Source of the DNA: Cavia porcellus
Lineage: Eukaryota; Chordata; Mammalia; Rodentia; Caviidae
Assembly (NCBI RefSeq): GCF_034190915.1
Contig: NW_026947485.1
Span: 50,885,019-50,949,018 of the forward strand
Length of the DNA stretch: 64,000 bases
Reading direction: 5' to 3'
Shown here: in pieces, positions 23,140 through 35,569 of the stretch
Layout: each line of letters opens with the position of its first letter
How positions within the stretch are numbered: position 1 is the first letter of the stretch
Notes under the pieces: generated by a model
What the model saw: only the letters and a program-made list of their open reading frames with translations
Database searches by the model: none
Told to the model about the DNA's origin: nothing
Translations under genes and position numbers: made by a program

Positions 23140-23345
23140 CCCAATATCTATCCTCCATTACATTCCTCATCTCCCCCTTGGGTTTCCCACACAAGAGAAA
23201 CAATGTGATATTTAAACTTGTGTGTCCAATTTATTTCACTTAAGATTATGTTCTTGAGGTGAATTTATTTACCTACAAGTGATTCAAATTTATCATTCTT
23301 TATAGTAGAATAGTACTCCATTGTATGTGGACCGAATGAAGCCAT
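23140..23345 (-). mobile_element. L1 3' end fragment, antisense
   Basis: 'cacacaagagaaacaatgtg', 'ttgtgtgtccaatttatttc', 'acttaagattatgttcttga' and 'agaatagtactccattgtat' match the antisense L1 3' ends at 32290 and 55640. It is 5'-truncated to about 0.2 kb. Confidence 0.75.
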
Positions 23346-23824
23346 ATACATAGTGGTTGGGAAGATTGTGAGACTTGAACTCCGTGTGATATGTCTAATG
23401 ACAAATGTCAAGGGTACTGCTGGAAATGGAGGTACGAAGAGAGAAATTTTATAGATCTTTTCTATTTAACAAGTGCTCTGCAGACAATGAAAATTGCTTG
23501 AATACTAAATCAGGACTTGACCAGCACTGTGCTTAGTGAAATTCCTGTGGACAGTTACAAATGGAGGACTGACTGGAATATATATGTATACATGGTTTTA
23601 CAAAACAAGTGACAAGAAATCTTGTTGACATGTTGGAATATAGTGAATATGGAAACACAAAGAAACAAAAAGGGAATTTATAGCAGTTGACTTGGGAGTA
23701 GTGACATCATTCATAGAGATGGTGACGAAAAGCATGGGTCACTTGGGTGGGGAGGACTTTTGTTTGGACAAATAGTATAGTCTTAGAAGATTAAAAGTGC
23801 TCATTTTTGTCTTTCAGTTTCTAA

Positions 23825-24015
23825 CACAGTAGCTACAATTAATTGGGTGCTCTTTATACGCAAACCAGTGTATGGAAGGCTTTAAGAATGTGCTCTCATC
23901 TAGGTTCTGGTCCTCTCTAACAAGAGGCTTTCTGTTAAGGAAGTGCAGGATCAACAAAAAACATATGTCCTATAGCCAATAAATAGTGGAACCATGCTCC
24001 AAAGCCAGGTTTTCC
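23825..24015 (-). mobile_element. MIR relic, antisense
   Basis: 'ttgggtgctctttatacgca', 'accagtgtatggaaggcttt', 'gtgctctcatctaggttctg' and 'gtggaaccatgctccaaagc' loosely preserve the antisense MIR order. Weak. Confidence 0.35.
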
Positions 24016-24019
24016 CATC

Positions 24020-26060
24020 CCCATGCCCAAACTTTAACTACTACATAAAATTGTTGTGTCTATGCCATGTCCCCTCATTCAACTAACTAGTAATTTCTGG
24101 TGACCAACAGTGATGTCTTGTACTACTTATTAGCTGTCAAATCACAAAGGGGAAAAATTTTACTCAATTTAACTATTCAATTAAAATCTGTTGAATGACT
24201 TAACACTGAAGATTACTTAATGGCCCTCAAGAGGCTTGGAAAAGTTAATACACCCATATTTATCAAATAAACATGTACTTGGGATTAAGAAAATACAACT
24301 GGTCAACTTAGTCAATTTGAGCATGTTACTAATGAGGTCAAGGTCATAGGTATAATTCCCTTGTGGTCTGGTTCACTTTGCACTATTTTCATGCTCTCAA
24401 TCTTAGATGTTTTGGCAAATTCAAATATATTCACTTGTCCCGGGGGAACTGGTAAAAGAAAGGTGAAAGAATGATTTAGTGCAAATCTATTACCACCGTT
24501 GCAAAACACCTTGAATACTACTAGCTACTTCTAGTAGGTTATTGGTGTTTGTGTTTGCGTATGAGGAGTTGCTCATAATTATGGTATATCTTGCTTGAAT
24601 TTGTTATGCTGAAATCTGTCTTACAAAACATACCCAAACATAAGAACTAAATGTTAAAATTGTTTTCCAAAACATTAACATTATTTGTCAAAAGAGTTTT
24701 CACTGTTTTAGTAAACAGCCTTGGCTCACTTCATAATTAATTTGATTTATGCATTGGAGCACTTTTAATAAATCAGTGATATATTCCTGAATAGCTCCCT
24801 AGTTATTGTGATAGAAGAAATTTGCTTTTGTAAGGAAAGAGAAATGAGTACAAGGTATTGTGGTAGAAAGGTGATAATGCATTTTAGGGAAGATGTTCCA
24901 AATTATACACTTTGCATTCTCTGTGATCTGAGAGACAACTAGTTTTCTTTGTGTGTCTTTTTTTCCACCTTCATAATCTATGGACCCTATAGGGTTTGGT
25001 CTAAGGATCTAGGAAAACGATATTCACTTCCCTCTTTATCTTTCAAAGCACCTCTGCATTTATTCTTTTGAAATGTAAGTTATGAATAATTTAATAAATT
25101 ATTGAGAAAAAAGATAGCATTTAAAAATACCTCTAATTATATATCAGCACCAAGTACATCTTTTTATTTAAGTGGTTGGTTAATTTTTCCAAGAAATTAA
25201 CTGGTTAATGTTCTCAGTGTGGGTGATATTAGTCTTAGAAATAAAGAAATACAATTTCTTGTAGTGATTTGCCTTTCTTTGGGCAGAGGTGAATTTTTTG
25301 ATATAGTACATTGCATTGTAATTAAAATATAGTAAATAATGTCTTCTCAAAAGGAGTTTTGCATTTACATAGGCTCTATGACCCTGGCTGCAGGAAGAAT
25401 CATCATGAATAATTCTATAATGCAGAATTTAGTTTATTCTATGCTTGTAAAGAGCAGACTTCAGAATCAGGCACTACGTGTCTGCTTGGATCAGCTACCC
25501 TTTTTGTAGCAGTGGCATCTTTCTCTTCAACAAACAGACGGGTTGTTGGCGTTTTCGTAAATTTAGATTAGTCACAAACTCTAAAGAAAAGCATGTTACC
25601 AAACAGTAGTCCCACTGCTTGCTGAATAAAGTTTTGGGGAAGCTCATAGAAAAGGAATTGGCTACATACCCCCCAGCGCCTCTATTTCCAATAGTCTTCC
25701 ATGCTTCAGCACAGAGCGCTCACTGAGCCCTGAGGCTCTAAGTGGTATCTATTAATCTCTGTTATTCATATTCTCATTTTTCTGACTGATGTTGCTCTAA
25801 GAACATTTAGCAGCAGAAAGAATAAAAATGTAGTCTGTGGGGGAAGGGATGGGCACAAATATATAAAATAGATGGAAGAATCAGATAAAAGATAAAAATG
25901 GAAGCATTAAGATGAAGAATTTATGTAGTACAATTTGTCATGAGTTGTATTGACCAATAAAGAAAATGAAAAGTTTGCGGATTAATATTTTAAACTCATA
26001 CCCTGAATTAGAAGCCAGCAAATCAATGCCAGGAACCAGCAAATGTACTCAGCAATTAGC
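24020..26060. other. Unassigned AT-rich non-coding DNA
   Basis: No gene, RNA gene or named repeat found over this 2 kb. Confidence 0.5.
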
Positions 26061-26066
26061 AGGAAG

Positions 26067-26081
26067 AAAAAAAAAAAAAAA
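26067..26081. repeat. Poly(A) tract, A15
   Basis: A short A homopolymer preceded by 'aggaag'. A loose direct repeat ('gccagcaaat', 'accagcaaat') lies just upstream, but no retroelement body is recognisable. Confidence 0.9.
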
Positions 26082-26344
26082 GCGAGCTAGTTAATCAGCT
26101 TTAGAACCTACCTTGGTTCAGTTTTGCATTCTGACCAAACAGTTTCAAACTAGTTGTCATTTACTTTTAAATTGCTGGTACAGGGGATTTGCTGTAAATA
26201 GAAGTACTAATTGCACAGACTGGAGCCAACCACACATACTGCATGCTGTGTATATTTGTCTTTTTCTGTACAGTTCTGCCAACCAACCTGCTCCTGCTGT
26301 TCCTACCCTTTCCTTTCTTGGACACAGTATACTCATTTACTAAG

Positions 26345-26425
26345 CTCTTGGTGTGTACGTAGGTGTGAATGTGTGTATGTGTGTACATATGCATGTACAT
26401 TCATTTGTGGTATGTGCATAAATTC
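26345..26425. repeat. TG-rich low-complexity tract
   Basis: Degenerate TG/TA dinucleotide sequence (gtgaatgtgtgtatgtgtgt and similar). The minus-strand HTHTHIHTYVHT peptide and the plus-strand Cys/Val-rich peptide here are by-products. Confidence 0.8.
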
Positions 26426-26429
26426 CTAT

Positions 26430-29400
26430 AAATGAATAATAGCATGAACTTTCAAAACAATTTTTTTTCATTTATTCCTACGCCCTTAAATTTCATTTCC
26501 CCAAATGGGGAAACCTACTGTGCTAGCCTAATGAGGCACTTACATCCCGTTACCACATTCTTTCTTCCATAGATGGCTTTTGTTTTCTTCAGTTTGCTAT
26601 AAAAAGTACAAATGGATTAGCCATTACACTGCTCTGTATTCCTACCTCGCTCAAGCTGCTGCTTGTCACTGAATCACCAAGCTATAGCTGAGAACCCTTT
26701 CTGCTGATGTGATGGAATAATTGGAGGCTGGAATGTCAAGTCTCAGGTTGGGGCAAGACAATGTTGGGGAAAAGCTGAAAAAGGCATAACCATCTCCATC
26801 TAACTAAATACATCCTTCCGGGAAACTACTGGAAAGTGATTTTGGTAAGTTACAGAAAGAATTGCATGAGAATGGTTTACATACTTGAGGAACCAACTGT
26901 CAAGGTAGAGGAGGTAATGCTCTTTTCTTTCTTTTAAAAATTCAGGATACTGAAAATATGTTCATGATGTGAACTAATAAGAACCCAAAAAACATGACCA
27001 AAGATGTGAATAAATCAATACTTCGTTTCGATGATTGCTGAGGAAGACATTCCTGCTCTTACTTCTCCATCAGGGTAAAGGTTAAATTTGCAAAGTTGGC
27101 GCATTAACTACTGCTTATTTCAAAAGTACTTTATTATGCTGTGCAGCATTCATCATCTGGACAACCAGCTCTTTGGGAAGGCCAGACCAATAGAAGAAAG
27201 TCAAGATAATGTTTAAAAGTCAATATTGAACATACAGCATTCAAATAAAATTAAAGAAACTACTGAGATTGCCAACTATTTTACTGGTCTTTTGTGCATC
27301 TCAAGACATCAGGAACCATGGCATCACAGAGGTTCCTTTTTTAATATATACATTCATCCCCCAAATGAACTGCATTAAACTCCTCCCAAGTTGTCCAGAA
27401 TTAAATTCTCCCTGAGTTCTTAATAAACTCAAATCTTTGGCACTGCCTTGATCATTTAAATCTTTTTTTTTTTCTCAGTTGACCCCAGGATCACAAAACA
27501 GACTCCTAACAAAGGCATTGTGTCTGAGCACAAAGGAAAAACTGGGATCCTAAGATGCTCTCTTCCTCCTCTTGTCTCTCATAGCTGTTAGCATCCCGTG
27601 TACCTGCAAACGTCGAATGGAGAGGAGCACAGCATTTCCCATTTAATTGGTTACTAGCTGGCAGTGGAGAGTTCAGCTAACATGGGTCATCAGGCCCTAT
27701 GCAATATGATCATCTAAGCCATGTGTTTAGACAAATGCAACGTGACTTTCTACAATTTTCTCATTTAATTGGGACTGTTTAGGTAATCATTTTCCATGTT
27801 CTCATCTCCATTCTAACTAAAGATTATCTGAGAGAATCAGCAATACAAGAAAAAGGAATTTGATTCTCCCATCCCGACATCACGTATATCTTGAAGTGTG
27901 TTCACACAAACACAGTCATTGGGTAAGGAAGGAATAAATAGCATGTGTCTCACCAGACACATCACCAGTCATTAAGGATCACCTTAATTATGATTTTAGT
28001 AGCATTTGAAACTTCAGTATTTTGAAAACTTTGAAGTTACAAAGGAGATGAGCATTTAAAAAGTAGATATGTATGGGTGGGTGCATTATGTTTTGTGACT
28101 CTGAAATTAGATGTTAATTTGAAAAGAAAAATTATTTTCCCTCTAGTCATTCACATCTGTGATCAATGTGTACAGTTTTATACGGATTACTAAGTCTTAA
28201 AATGAGGACATTTATATAGAAATACATTTAGAAGAGTGTCTCTGTTTCCCTTCATTGTGTACAGCTGGTTTCATTATGTTCTATGTGCAAACTCAGACTG
28301 CGTATAATGGAATGAGTTAATAGCCCATACTTTTAAGCCAAAGCACTCATCTTCATGCCTTTTTACTCTTTCTTTCAAAGATTAATATTTTTAATTACCT
28401 ACTGCATTTAAATAGCCCACATTCAAAATTTGCAATAGCTTTTTAATATAATATATCTTTTGGTCATCTCGATGTACTTACCTTTACAAACTAGAAAATG
28501 ATTAGTCTTTTCTCCTTGTTCAGATCCCACCACCCAGCAGCACTTGCCACGGGTACCACCCTCTGCTCATTTAACTGCTATGTTATCTCTCCTGTGGTCA
28601 TGAACACTTTGGCTCTTTCCTTGTTTTTTCTTTGTAAATCACTTTTCCATTCGTAGTGCTTCCTCATTCAACACTGATGTCCAGGGCAAAAGTAGGTAGT
28701 GGAGGTCAACGCTTCAACTAGTCACAAAATGTTACCTTTATCTTTGGAGTCTGCTGCATAGTGGGGAAACAATTGCCTGTCTTGTGGGATTACAAATCTG
28801 CTATTATAGCCCTAGATATAAAATAGCCCTGGAATATGAGTTATTTAAGCATAGTACGTAATTTAAAATATTAATAATCTCTGAAAGAAAGGTAAAAACG
28901 TATGAAGTTGAGTGTTCTGGCTTCTTAAAAGTGTAGGCTATTAATTAACCTTCCAAAATTGATTGCACAGCCTTTACCCCATGGACAATTACACCAGAAA
29001 CTGATAGATATAAGCTGGATTAAATTAAACTGCAATTTGATATGGAAGAGTTGGGGGAGGCTGGATACTCCAATTTCCTGGGCAATGTGCTTATTCTCTT
29101 TGAGGCAAAGCATGGGGCAGCCATCCTGACACGAGCAGATTGCATGGTAAATGTGGGTCAGGAAACCAAATAGCAGGCTACTCCATGTGTCTTCACAATG
29201 AGGAGGAGTATTCTGCTATGGATTTGGAAAGGGTGAGTTCTTGGGCCAGTGTTGCTTTTCCCCTTCGCGAGAGCATGGAGCTTGGGTGAACACTGCCACT
29301 GTTTTTCTCTTTGGATTTCTTTCATCTCTTCTCCATTAACTGATTCCCATCTGGCCAGTCTACTGTTATATCGCTCTCACACCTTGCTCATGTCTTCACA

Positions 29401-29680
29401 CCCTCGTTTCTTATGAATGGTCCTTCTTTAGGAAACAATCAAATTTTAACAGATAAAGGAATCTTTCTCTTTTCTGAGTTATGAGAAGCAGATTGTCTAA
29501 AGGATAATTAATTCAGTTTATGTAACTCTCATTTGCAATCTTAAATCTATGATTCCCAAAAGAAATTATTCTTGCTTTAGGTGCACCCTTCTCTTCTTTC
29601 CTTGTGCTGTCCCTCCCTCACATGATGTTGTCATATGGTCACGGAATTTTGTAGTCACAAAATTCAGAGACAAATTTACC
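26430..29680. other. Unassigned non-coding DNA, few visible repeats
   Basis: Over 3 kb with no transposon I can name, which is unusual for this window. Includes stretches of even composition at 27080-27260 and 27630-27800 that could be conserved non-coding sequence (see findings). No gene seen. Confidence 0.45.
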
Positions 29681-29689
29681 CTGTGCTTT

Positions 29690-29790
29690 TGCCTAAATAT
29701 GAGATATTTGGTGAATTATTTATACAAATGGAGCCTCAGATTTTTCACCCATAAAATGAGTATAATAATACTTATCTTTAAATGACTTTG
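29690..29790 (+). mobile_element. MIR SINE, sense
   Basis: 'ggagcctcagatttttcacc' 'cataaaatgagtataataat' 'acttatctttaaatgac' follows the MIR core (gcctcagtttcctcatctgtaaaatgagg). Short and diverged. Confidence 0.6.
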
Positions 29791-29794
29791 GCAA

Positions 29795-30155
29795 TATAGC
29801 CAATTTCCAAAATCTTGTTTGTAGCCCCCATTGTTTTCTTAAGGTTCAAATTCTGCTTCCAGTGGTTTACTTGGAAACCACATCTGATATCTCACCAGCA
29901 ATGTAAAGTTAAAGGGTTTCAAATGTGAATTTTCCTTCTTTTCAACCTAATGCTTCTTCTGTTTGATGGTATGATGTAGGTGTTGAGTGGAGTGATTTCA
30001 AAACTGTGGTTAAGGTCTGAAACTGGAAGGGCTAATTTGCCCCCATTGTTAGCAATTGGGCACTTCCCCTGGAGGCATGGTGAACCAATTCAGCTAAATC
30101 TGCTGGATTCTAAGCCACATCATGCCTGCCTTCATCTCTCCACATATTTTCTCAT
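29795..30155. other. Unassigned non-coding DNA
   Basis: Nothing recognisable. The 104-codon plus-strand frame 29980-30294 runs from here into the LTR-like segment and has no domain. Confidence 0.45.
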
Positions 30156-30159
30156 TTCC

Positions 30160-30400
30160 CATTTTAATATTACAAAATACCTGAGATTGGGAAGTAATAA
30201 AAAATGTGTTTCACTCATTGTTTTGAAGGTTCAAGCACACAGTGCTGGCACTGGCTCAGCTGTAGTGAAGACCCCATGGAAGATGACGTCATAAAAACAT
30301 AAGTGCCCGTGCACAGAAGAGATCTTGGGCCAGATGGGAATGAGGTCTCAGCAGAATTGCTTAATCCTTTCAAAAGGAAGTGCCCTTAAAAATGTAGTGC
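30160..30400 (-). mobile_element. MaLR (MST/THE-like) LTR, antisense
   Basis: 'attacaaaatacctgagatt' 'gggaagtaataaaaaatgtg' 'tttcactcattgttttgaag' corresponds to the antisense start of MST/THE-type LTRs (aaatacctgagactgggtaatttataaa). The following 'ggcactggctcagctgtagt' fits their middle. Non-coding. Confidence 0.55.
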
Positions 30401-30404
30401 AGAA

Positions 30405-30755
30405 AGTCTAAAGTGGAGGGGAGGCATTTGAAAGAGCCCCTTACATCTGTTTGATATGAAAATTTCTAAATTTTTATAACTAAATTTAATGAAATAGAAT
30501 CAGACTGTTCTACAGTAAGAAGTATTGGACAAAAGTCCAGTGCTAAGTATATTAACCAACAGTGTCTCTAATATCTAGCTAGAGGGAGGTAAGTTGATAA
30601 ATTAGTTTGGAATTATAGTATTGAAGATATTGGATCTCCTGATTAAACAACTCTATTCTTAAGAGTTAAGATAAAGTCATGAATATGTATATATACAAGA
30701 ATATAGGTACAAAAATGTCTGAACAACATCTTGGTAGTTGTTACAGAATAAAAGA
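30405..30755. other. Unassigned AT-rich DNA
   Basis: No gene or repeat recognised. A strong donor-like GAG|GTAAGTTG occurs at 30588 but no exon-like frame precedes it. Confidence 0.45.
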
Positions 30756-30759
30756 AGAA

Positions 30760-31155
30760 GTTAAGCATAAACAAAATGTTCCTACAAAAAAAGAAAGAAA
30801 AAAACTGATAAATAAATATCACTGACTTACACAATGGAAAATTAAACAGCAATGAAAATGAATTTCAACTATATCAAAAGATGGGGATAAATAGTAACAA
30901 AATTTTGAGTTTTTAAAAAGCTGGCCCTATGAGTTCATATATCTTTATCACTGTTTTAAAACAACACTCGTATAAATTACTTTTTTTTAAAAGGAAAGAA
31001 GTGGAAAACAGTTTATAATAATCATCATGTCAGTTAAGTGATGACCAGACATAGAATGGGGAGAGGAACATAAGTAGATGTAATATTTAGCACTAGTCTA
31101 AGTCTTTATCTTGGTTGATAAGTTGATTATATTACTAATAAATAAATAACAAATT
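30760..31155 (+). mobile_element. Old L1M-type 3' end, sense
   Basis: 'cacaatggaaaattaaacag' 'caatgaaaatgaatttcaac' follows the L1 3' sequence (caatggaatactatacagcaatgaaaa), then 'gagttcatatatctttatca' and 'gaccagacatagaatgggga' 'gaggaac'. The open reading frame is gone. Confidence 0.6.
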
Positions 31156-31159
31156 TTAA

Positions 31160-31555
31160 AAGGCCATTGGTGATGACAAAATATAATAAAGAAGAATTTT
31201 GTGTTCAATGTTCTTCTCCCACCATTCATTAAAAAATAAAAAGTAATAAAGTTGTTTGGGGATGAGGTGATTGATAGAATACATTTGAAGGCACTTACTG
31301 GAAAAGATTAAACTGCCATAGGTTTAATCTCCAAAAAGTTGAGGTTTCTCAATGAAATATTTTTGAATGCACAAAACCACAATTCTCCCAGTTGTTGAGT
31401 TTTGAAACTGAGTCATCTTTATTACCACTATGCAGTCCCAGTGTTTTAAAACCACAAGTCATGACCTGACGGACAACGAAATAAGTTTAGTGGTTTGGCC
31501 CTCAGTTTTTAAACAGTAACAAAAAGGAATGGAAAAAATAGGTAATACAGTACTA
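31160..31555. other. Unassigned AT-rich DNA
   Basis: Lies between two L1M 3' ends and may be further decayed LINE sequence. No feature can be supported. Confidence 0.4.
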
Positions 31556-31559
31556 GTGT

Positions 31560-32030
31560 GGGTCATGCGTAATTTTGGTAGCGCTATCAGATATCCATCA
31601 ATAGAAGAATGTGTGCACAAACTACGGCATACTTGTACAACAAAATGCTTCTCAGTAGCAAAACAATAAATCACACACATATATATATGTGATATGGGTA
31701 TAGATATATCTATATCTGTGAGGATAACACTTAGGTCAAAAGACACAAAAGAATGTATACTCTATAATTTCACATTTGTGAATTTCTAAAATAAGCAGAA
31801 CTGTTCCATGGAAGGAAAGCCCTCGTCTCAGTGGCTGCCTCTGGAGGGAAGACAAGGATTGATTGGGAAGAAGCGTGGAGGGCTCTGGGGGATGCCAATG
31901 TCCTGCCGAAACTTATGGGGTCACCTGGGTGAATGTGTTTACCAAAATTCATTGAACGCTGCACCTAAGATTTGGCTATTTCACTGCATGAAATTTTCCT
32001 TAAGAAGAGTTATTAGCAAATATTAAATTC
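31560..32030 (+). mobile_element. Old L1M-type 3' end, sense
   Basis: 'atatccatcaatagaagaat' 'gtgtgcacaaactacggcat' 'acttgtacaacaaaatgctt', then 'ggctgcctctggagggaaga' 'caaggattgattgggaagaa', 'gtgtttaccaaaattcattg' and 'cacctaagatttggctattt' reproduce the order of an L1M 3' end (tggttgcctctggggg ... catttgtcaaaactcattgaactg). A small AT dinucleotide patch (acacatatatatatgtg) sits at 31675. Confidence 0.75.
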
Positions 32031-32289
32031 TAATTAGTTACATGTTCTGAAGTACTTAAGGAGAAGAGTAATACTGTTTGGCATTTATTTTGAAATATAT
32101 AAAAATGGAATATATTAATGACGAGTAAAGGGGCATGGGTTGATAGAAGATGAAGTGAGTGTAATAACATGTTAGAGGCAGATTTCAAGTTATATGAGTG
32201 TTTAGCATAACATTTTCAAATTATCTGTAGTTTGAAAAGGTTTATAATGAAGTATTTTAAAAATAATGGGTATGTATTTTGTGGAAGTA

Positions 32290-32545
32290 TTCGAACTTCT
32301 TGCTATTTCTTATTTATCTTTCTTCTGTTTTGTTCTTTGTGCTTCTCATATAAGAGAAATAGTGAAATATTTGAATTTGTGCGTCTGATGTATTTCATTT
32401 AGCATTGTGTTCTCAAACTGCATCCATTTACCAATGAATGCCTCAAATTTATCTTTTTATGGCAAGCTATATTTCAATATATAGGTTAATTGGTTTCACT
32501 TATACTACTAGTTCATCTTAATTCATTGACAAGAAAGATATGTTA
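32290..32545 (-). mobile_element. L1 3' end fragment, antisense
   Basis: 'gtgcttctcatataagagaa' 'atagtgaaatatttgaattt' 'gtgcgtctgatgtatttcat' matches the antisense L1 at 55640-55700 and 23190-23230, followed by 'ctgcatccatttaccaatga'. Minus-strand insertion, 5'-truncated. Confidence 0.75.
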
Positions 32546-32551
32546 TTGTCT

Positions 32552-32636
32552 CTCTTTTTTGTATCAGGAATTGAACTCAGGAGCTTGTGTTTGTCAGGCA
32601 GGCACTCATGCTGCTGAGCTATATCCCAGCCCCAGC
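32552..32636 (-). mobile_element. ID SINE, antisense
   Basis: Reading on the minus strand: 'ggggctgggatatagctcag' 'cagcatgagtgcctgcctga' ending 'gagttcaattcctgatac' and a short A-tail (TTTTTT at the plus-strand left end). Box A (TAGCTCAG) and box B (GAGTTCAATTCC) of the tRNA-derived promoter are evident. It closely resembles the sense copy at 47206. Confidence 0.85.
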
Positions 32637-32639
32637 TGT

Positions 32640-33045
32640 CTGGGTTTTTTGGTAAGAATCTTTTTGTTTTATGTCATGTACTCTGAGTAACTACTTTGAA
32701 GATAATGATACATAGTGTAATATCTATCATTATTCTCTTATTACTTGATTATAGAAGTTTTTTTATAAAATAAGAAAATTTAAAAAGAAAATGTTTATAA
32801 TGAACTGTTTGGTAGGATAAAGACAGAATGGTTTTGAAAGGTCCTTTATTTATAAATCTTTATTAGTAACTGATTTTATCTCTGGTATGTCTGCCCATAT
32901 GACTCCAGGGGAGACTGGAAGACTGGACATAAGGAAAGGCCTTTTCAAGAGAAATAGGAGGTAGAGTTTGAACAGGAAAAGGAGAAAGATAGGGAAATGG
33001 TTGGAGGCAGATGGTGAGGGTGTTGAGGAGTGTACAGGAGTGTTG
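32640..33045. other. Unassigned AT-rich DNA
   Basis: No gene or repeat recognised. Confidence 0.5.
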
Positions 33046-33050
33046 AGGAC

Positions 33051-33081
33051 CTTCTCAGAGTATAGGTCTTACTCTGAGAAG
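33051..33081. repeat. 12-bp perfect hairpin
   Basis: CTTCTCAGAGTA and TACTCTGAGAAG are exact complements around a 7-base loop TAGGTCT. Just upstream is a small direct repeat (GTGTTGAGGA twice, with GTGTACAGGA between). Confidence 0.85.
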
Positions 33082-33159
33082 TAAAGCCTATAGGAGACAT
33101 GTAACAGGCTTACCTCAAGGAACTGACTTAAGTAGTTGCTGAATGGGCAGTCATGATGC

Positions 33160-33545
33160 TATATTATGGCAATGCTATTGTCTGAATATGTGACCAAAAG
33201 CACAAGTATTGGACACTTAATTTCCAAGGCCATATGTCAATGGTATTTGGAGATGGAACATTTGACAGGTTATTAGCATTAGATGCAGTTATGAGGGGAG
33301 CCCCCCATGATGTCTTTGGTGGCTTTATAAGAGGAAATGACCTGAAGATAGAATCTTTGGTTTGTCTATTCACATGATGCTCATGCCACATTATGTTGCA
33401 GCCAGAAAGCCCTCATCAGAGGGTAGTCACGCTCGGACTTCCCAGCCTCTAAAGATATGAATTAAATAAATTTCTCTTTTTTATAAATTACTTTGTTTTA
33501 AGTATTATACTGCTATAGCAACAGAAAATGTACGAAGCCAGCAAG
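33160..33545 (+). mobile_element. MLT1-like LTR, sense
   Basis: 'gctattgtctgaatatgtga' 'ccaaaagcacaagtattgga' 'cacttaatttccaaggccat', then 'ggtatttggagatggaacat', 'ttatgaggggagccccccat', 'ggctttataagaggaaatga', 'cggacttcccagcctctaaa' 'gatatgaattaaataaattt' and 'ctgctatagcaacagaaaat' track MLT1A-type LTRs from end to end. The polyadenylation region (AATAAATTTCTC) is preserved. Non-coding. Confidence 0.8.
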
Positions 33546-33549
33546 TCTT

Positions 33550-35565
33550 CAGAAAAGGCAGGGAAATTTTCAGGCAGGAATTTGTGCTATGATCCATGGA
33601 TGGAATTTTTTTTTAGTCTCACAGTTCTTAATCCAAAATTTGAGTTATTCAATTAGAGGGTGCTGGGGAAAATTTTAAATGAATTTACCCAGTTGTAATT
33701 TCTCAAACTTGATCTTTATGCATTTATATTAGAAGTCTTAAATGCAAATATCATCCAATTTTTTCAGTTATTGATAATTTATAATACATATTACAAATGT
33801 CATTAAAATTAGAAAAAGCACAATTTTTTACATTACAGATTGAATTGATATAGATAAAATAGAGCATAGAACTAAGACAATATTACAAAAAATGTAAGTC
33901 CTAGAATATTTTACTTGAAGTAGGAATTGTATTGATGAACTAGTTTCTTTTAAACTTATACTGATTAATTATTGTATTAAGATATTTGAAAATCATTTTC
34001 CTTCAGATTGCCCGAATAGGGAAATGGCTGTAATTCTCTATCTTAAAATTATTAAATATAACACCAACTTTTGTATTTTCTTAGCAAATGGTAATAAAAT
34101 ACAGCACATTTGGAAACCTATGTTAGTCCAAGGTTAGGAATTCTTCAACCACGTATTCAATAAATTAAATTCGAAATTCCATGTATTCAAAAATTAATTC
34201 TGAACAGAAGCGCTTGAGCTAGATCTTCTCTTGAATTCCTTTCCCAAACCCAGTGGTTAGATCCAAAGCAATAACATCACTAACATGCAGCCAAAGAATG
34301 AAGATTCCTGAAAAACAAGGTCCTGGAAAAATCTATGCTTTGCATTATCAATTTCTAACTCCTAAGAATTGGCTGTATTTAAATCCTATTTATTATGAAT
34401 CTAAAATTAAGGGCTGCAGAGTGTCCATTTGTTTTTATAAATTAGGTTTAGTTATGTTAAGTAAGCTTTTGCAGTTTATGTGGTAATGTTTCAAACGATT
34501 TTTATTTTGATTTATATGAAAAATTTTTGAATGGTTTCTAGGCACCAGGTTTTTCATTTAGATAAGAAATTTTTCAGCCACCCAGTCTTTGTTGTGCTTT
34601 TTAAAAGACAAATAAACATTATTGAGGTTTTTGGCAGGTATTTTTATACAAACATTAATTTTTTTTTGCAATTCTATTTTATGGGCCAGCTATAAGTCAA
34701 GCTATTTCAGCTAATGAAATTTGCTTTGATCAGAGGAGGCCAATCATCCTTCAAAGCATTGTTGTGTTTTGAAATGCAAGCAAGTGCCTAATAAATTGAG
34801 GCTACTGCAGCAGCAACAGATCAAAATAGAGGTTGATGTTTCATTAGATCACATTAATACCTGACAAAAGAATGACTGCAAATCAATAGGGAAGCGTCCT
34901 TCCCGTGGGGGTGTAGCCGGGAGGCCACCTTCTCCCCGCTCCCTTCTCTCCCTGCCTCCATTCTCCTGTCTCCCTTCCCTCTCTTTTATCCAAGTTCCAG
35001 TTTTGCCAAAATATTTAGACTACAGAAGTAGTGATTGAAGGCCAAATATTTTTCTTTTTTTAAAAAGGCAATTATAGTGTTAACTATTGCAGAGAGATAT
35101 ACAACAATGCTAAAGAGAACACTTAAAAAAGAAAATATTATAGTAGATTTTTATGTTTATATAAAATCTATGTAACAACCCCACCTAAAATGTATTTTTT
35201 TCTCTTTTAAGGAAAGAGTCTTCAAATAAACTGCTCCTTAAGATGCAGATTCTTCATAGAAAATTTTATTTATGTTCGTACAACAAGCAAAGCATCTTCT
35301 CAGTCAAAGCAGGGGGAGACAGTGGGCAAATATTCCTACATCATGTCCTAAGGAAGAACTTTCTGCTTCTATTTTTCTAAAACATGCTATCTCACAAGCT
35401 ACAGAGAAAACTATATACAATTCCTATTTAAGGTTATTCTCCTTACTTGGGAGTCCTATTTAGTCATTTAATTAGCCACTGAGTGAATTATTCATTCATT
35501 TCTTAACAACTAATTTTCCAATTCTTTGTCACCAGTGGGGTATCATCCAACTTAGCTCCGTTCTG
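33550..35565. other. Unassigned AT-rich DNA, includes a possible conserved element
   Basis: Transposon-poor by eye. 34690-34895 has balanced composition and homeodomain-like ATTA/TAAT words and may be a conserved non-coding element. 34905-34985 is a C/T-rich patch. No gene found. Confidence 0.4.
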
Positions 35566-35569
35566 ATTC

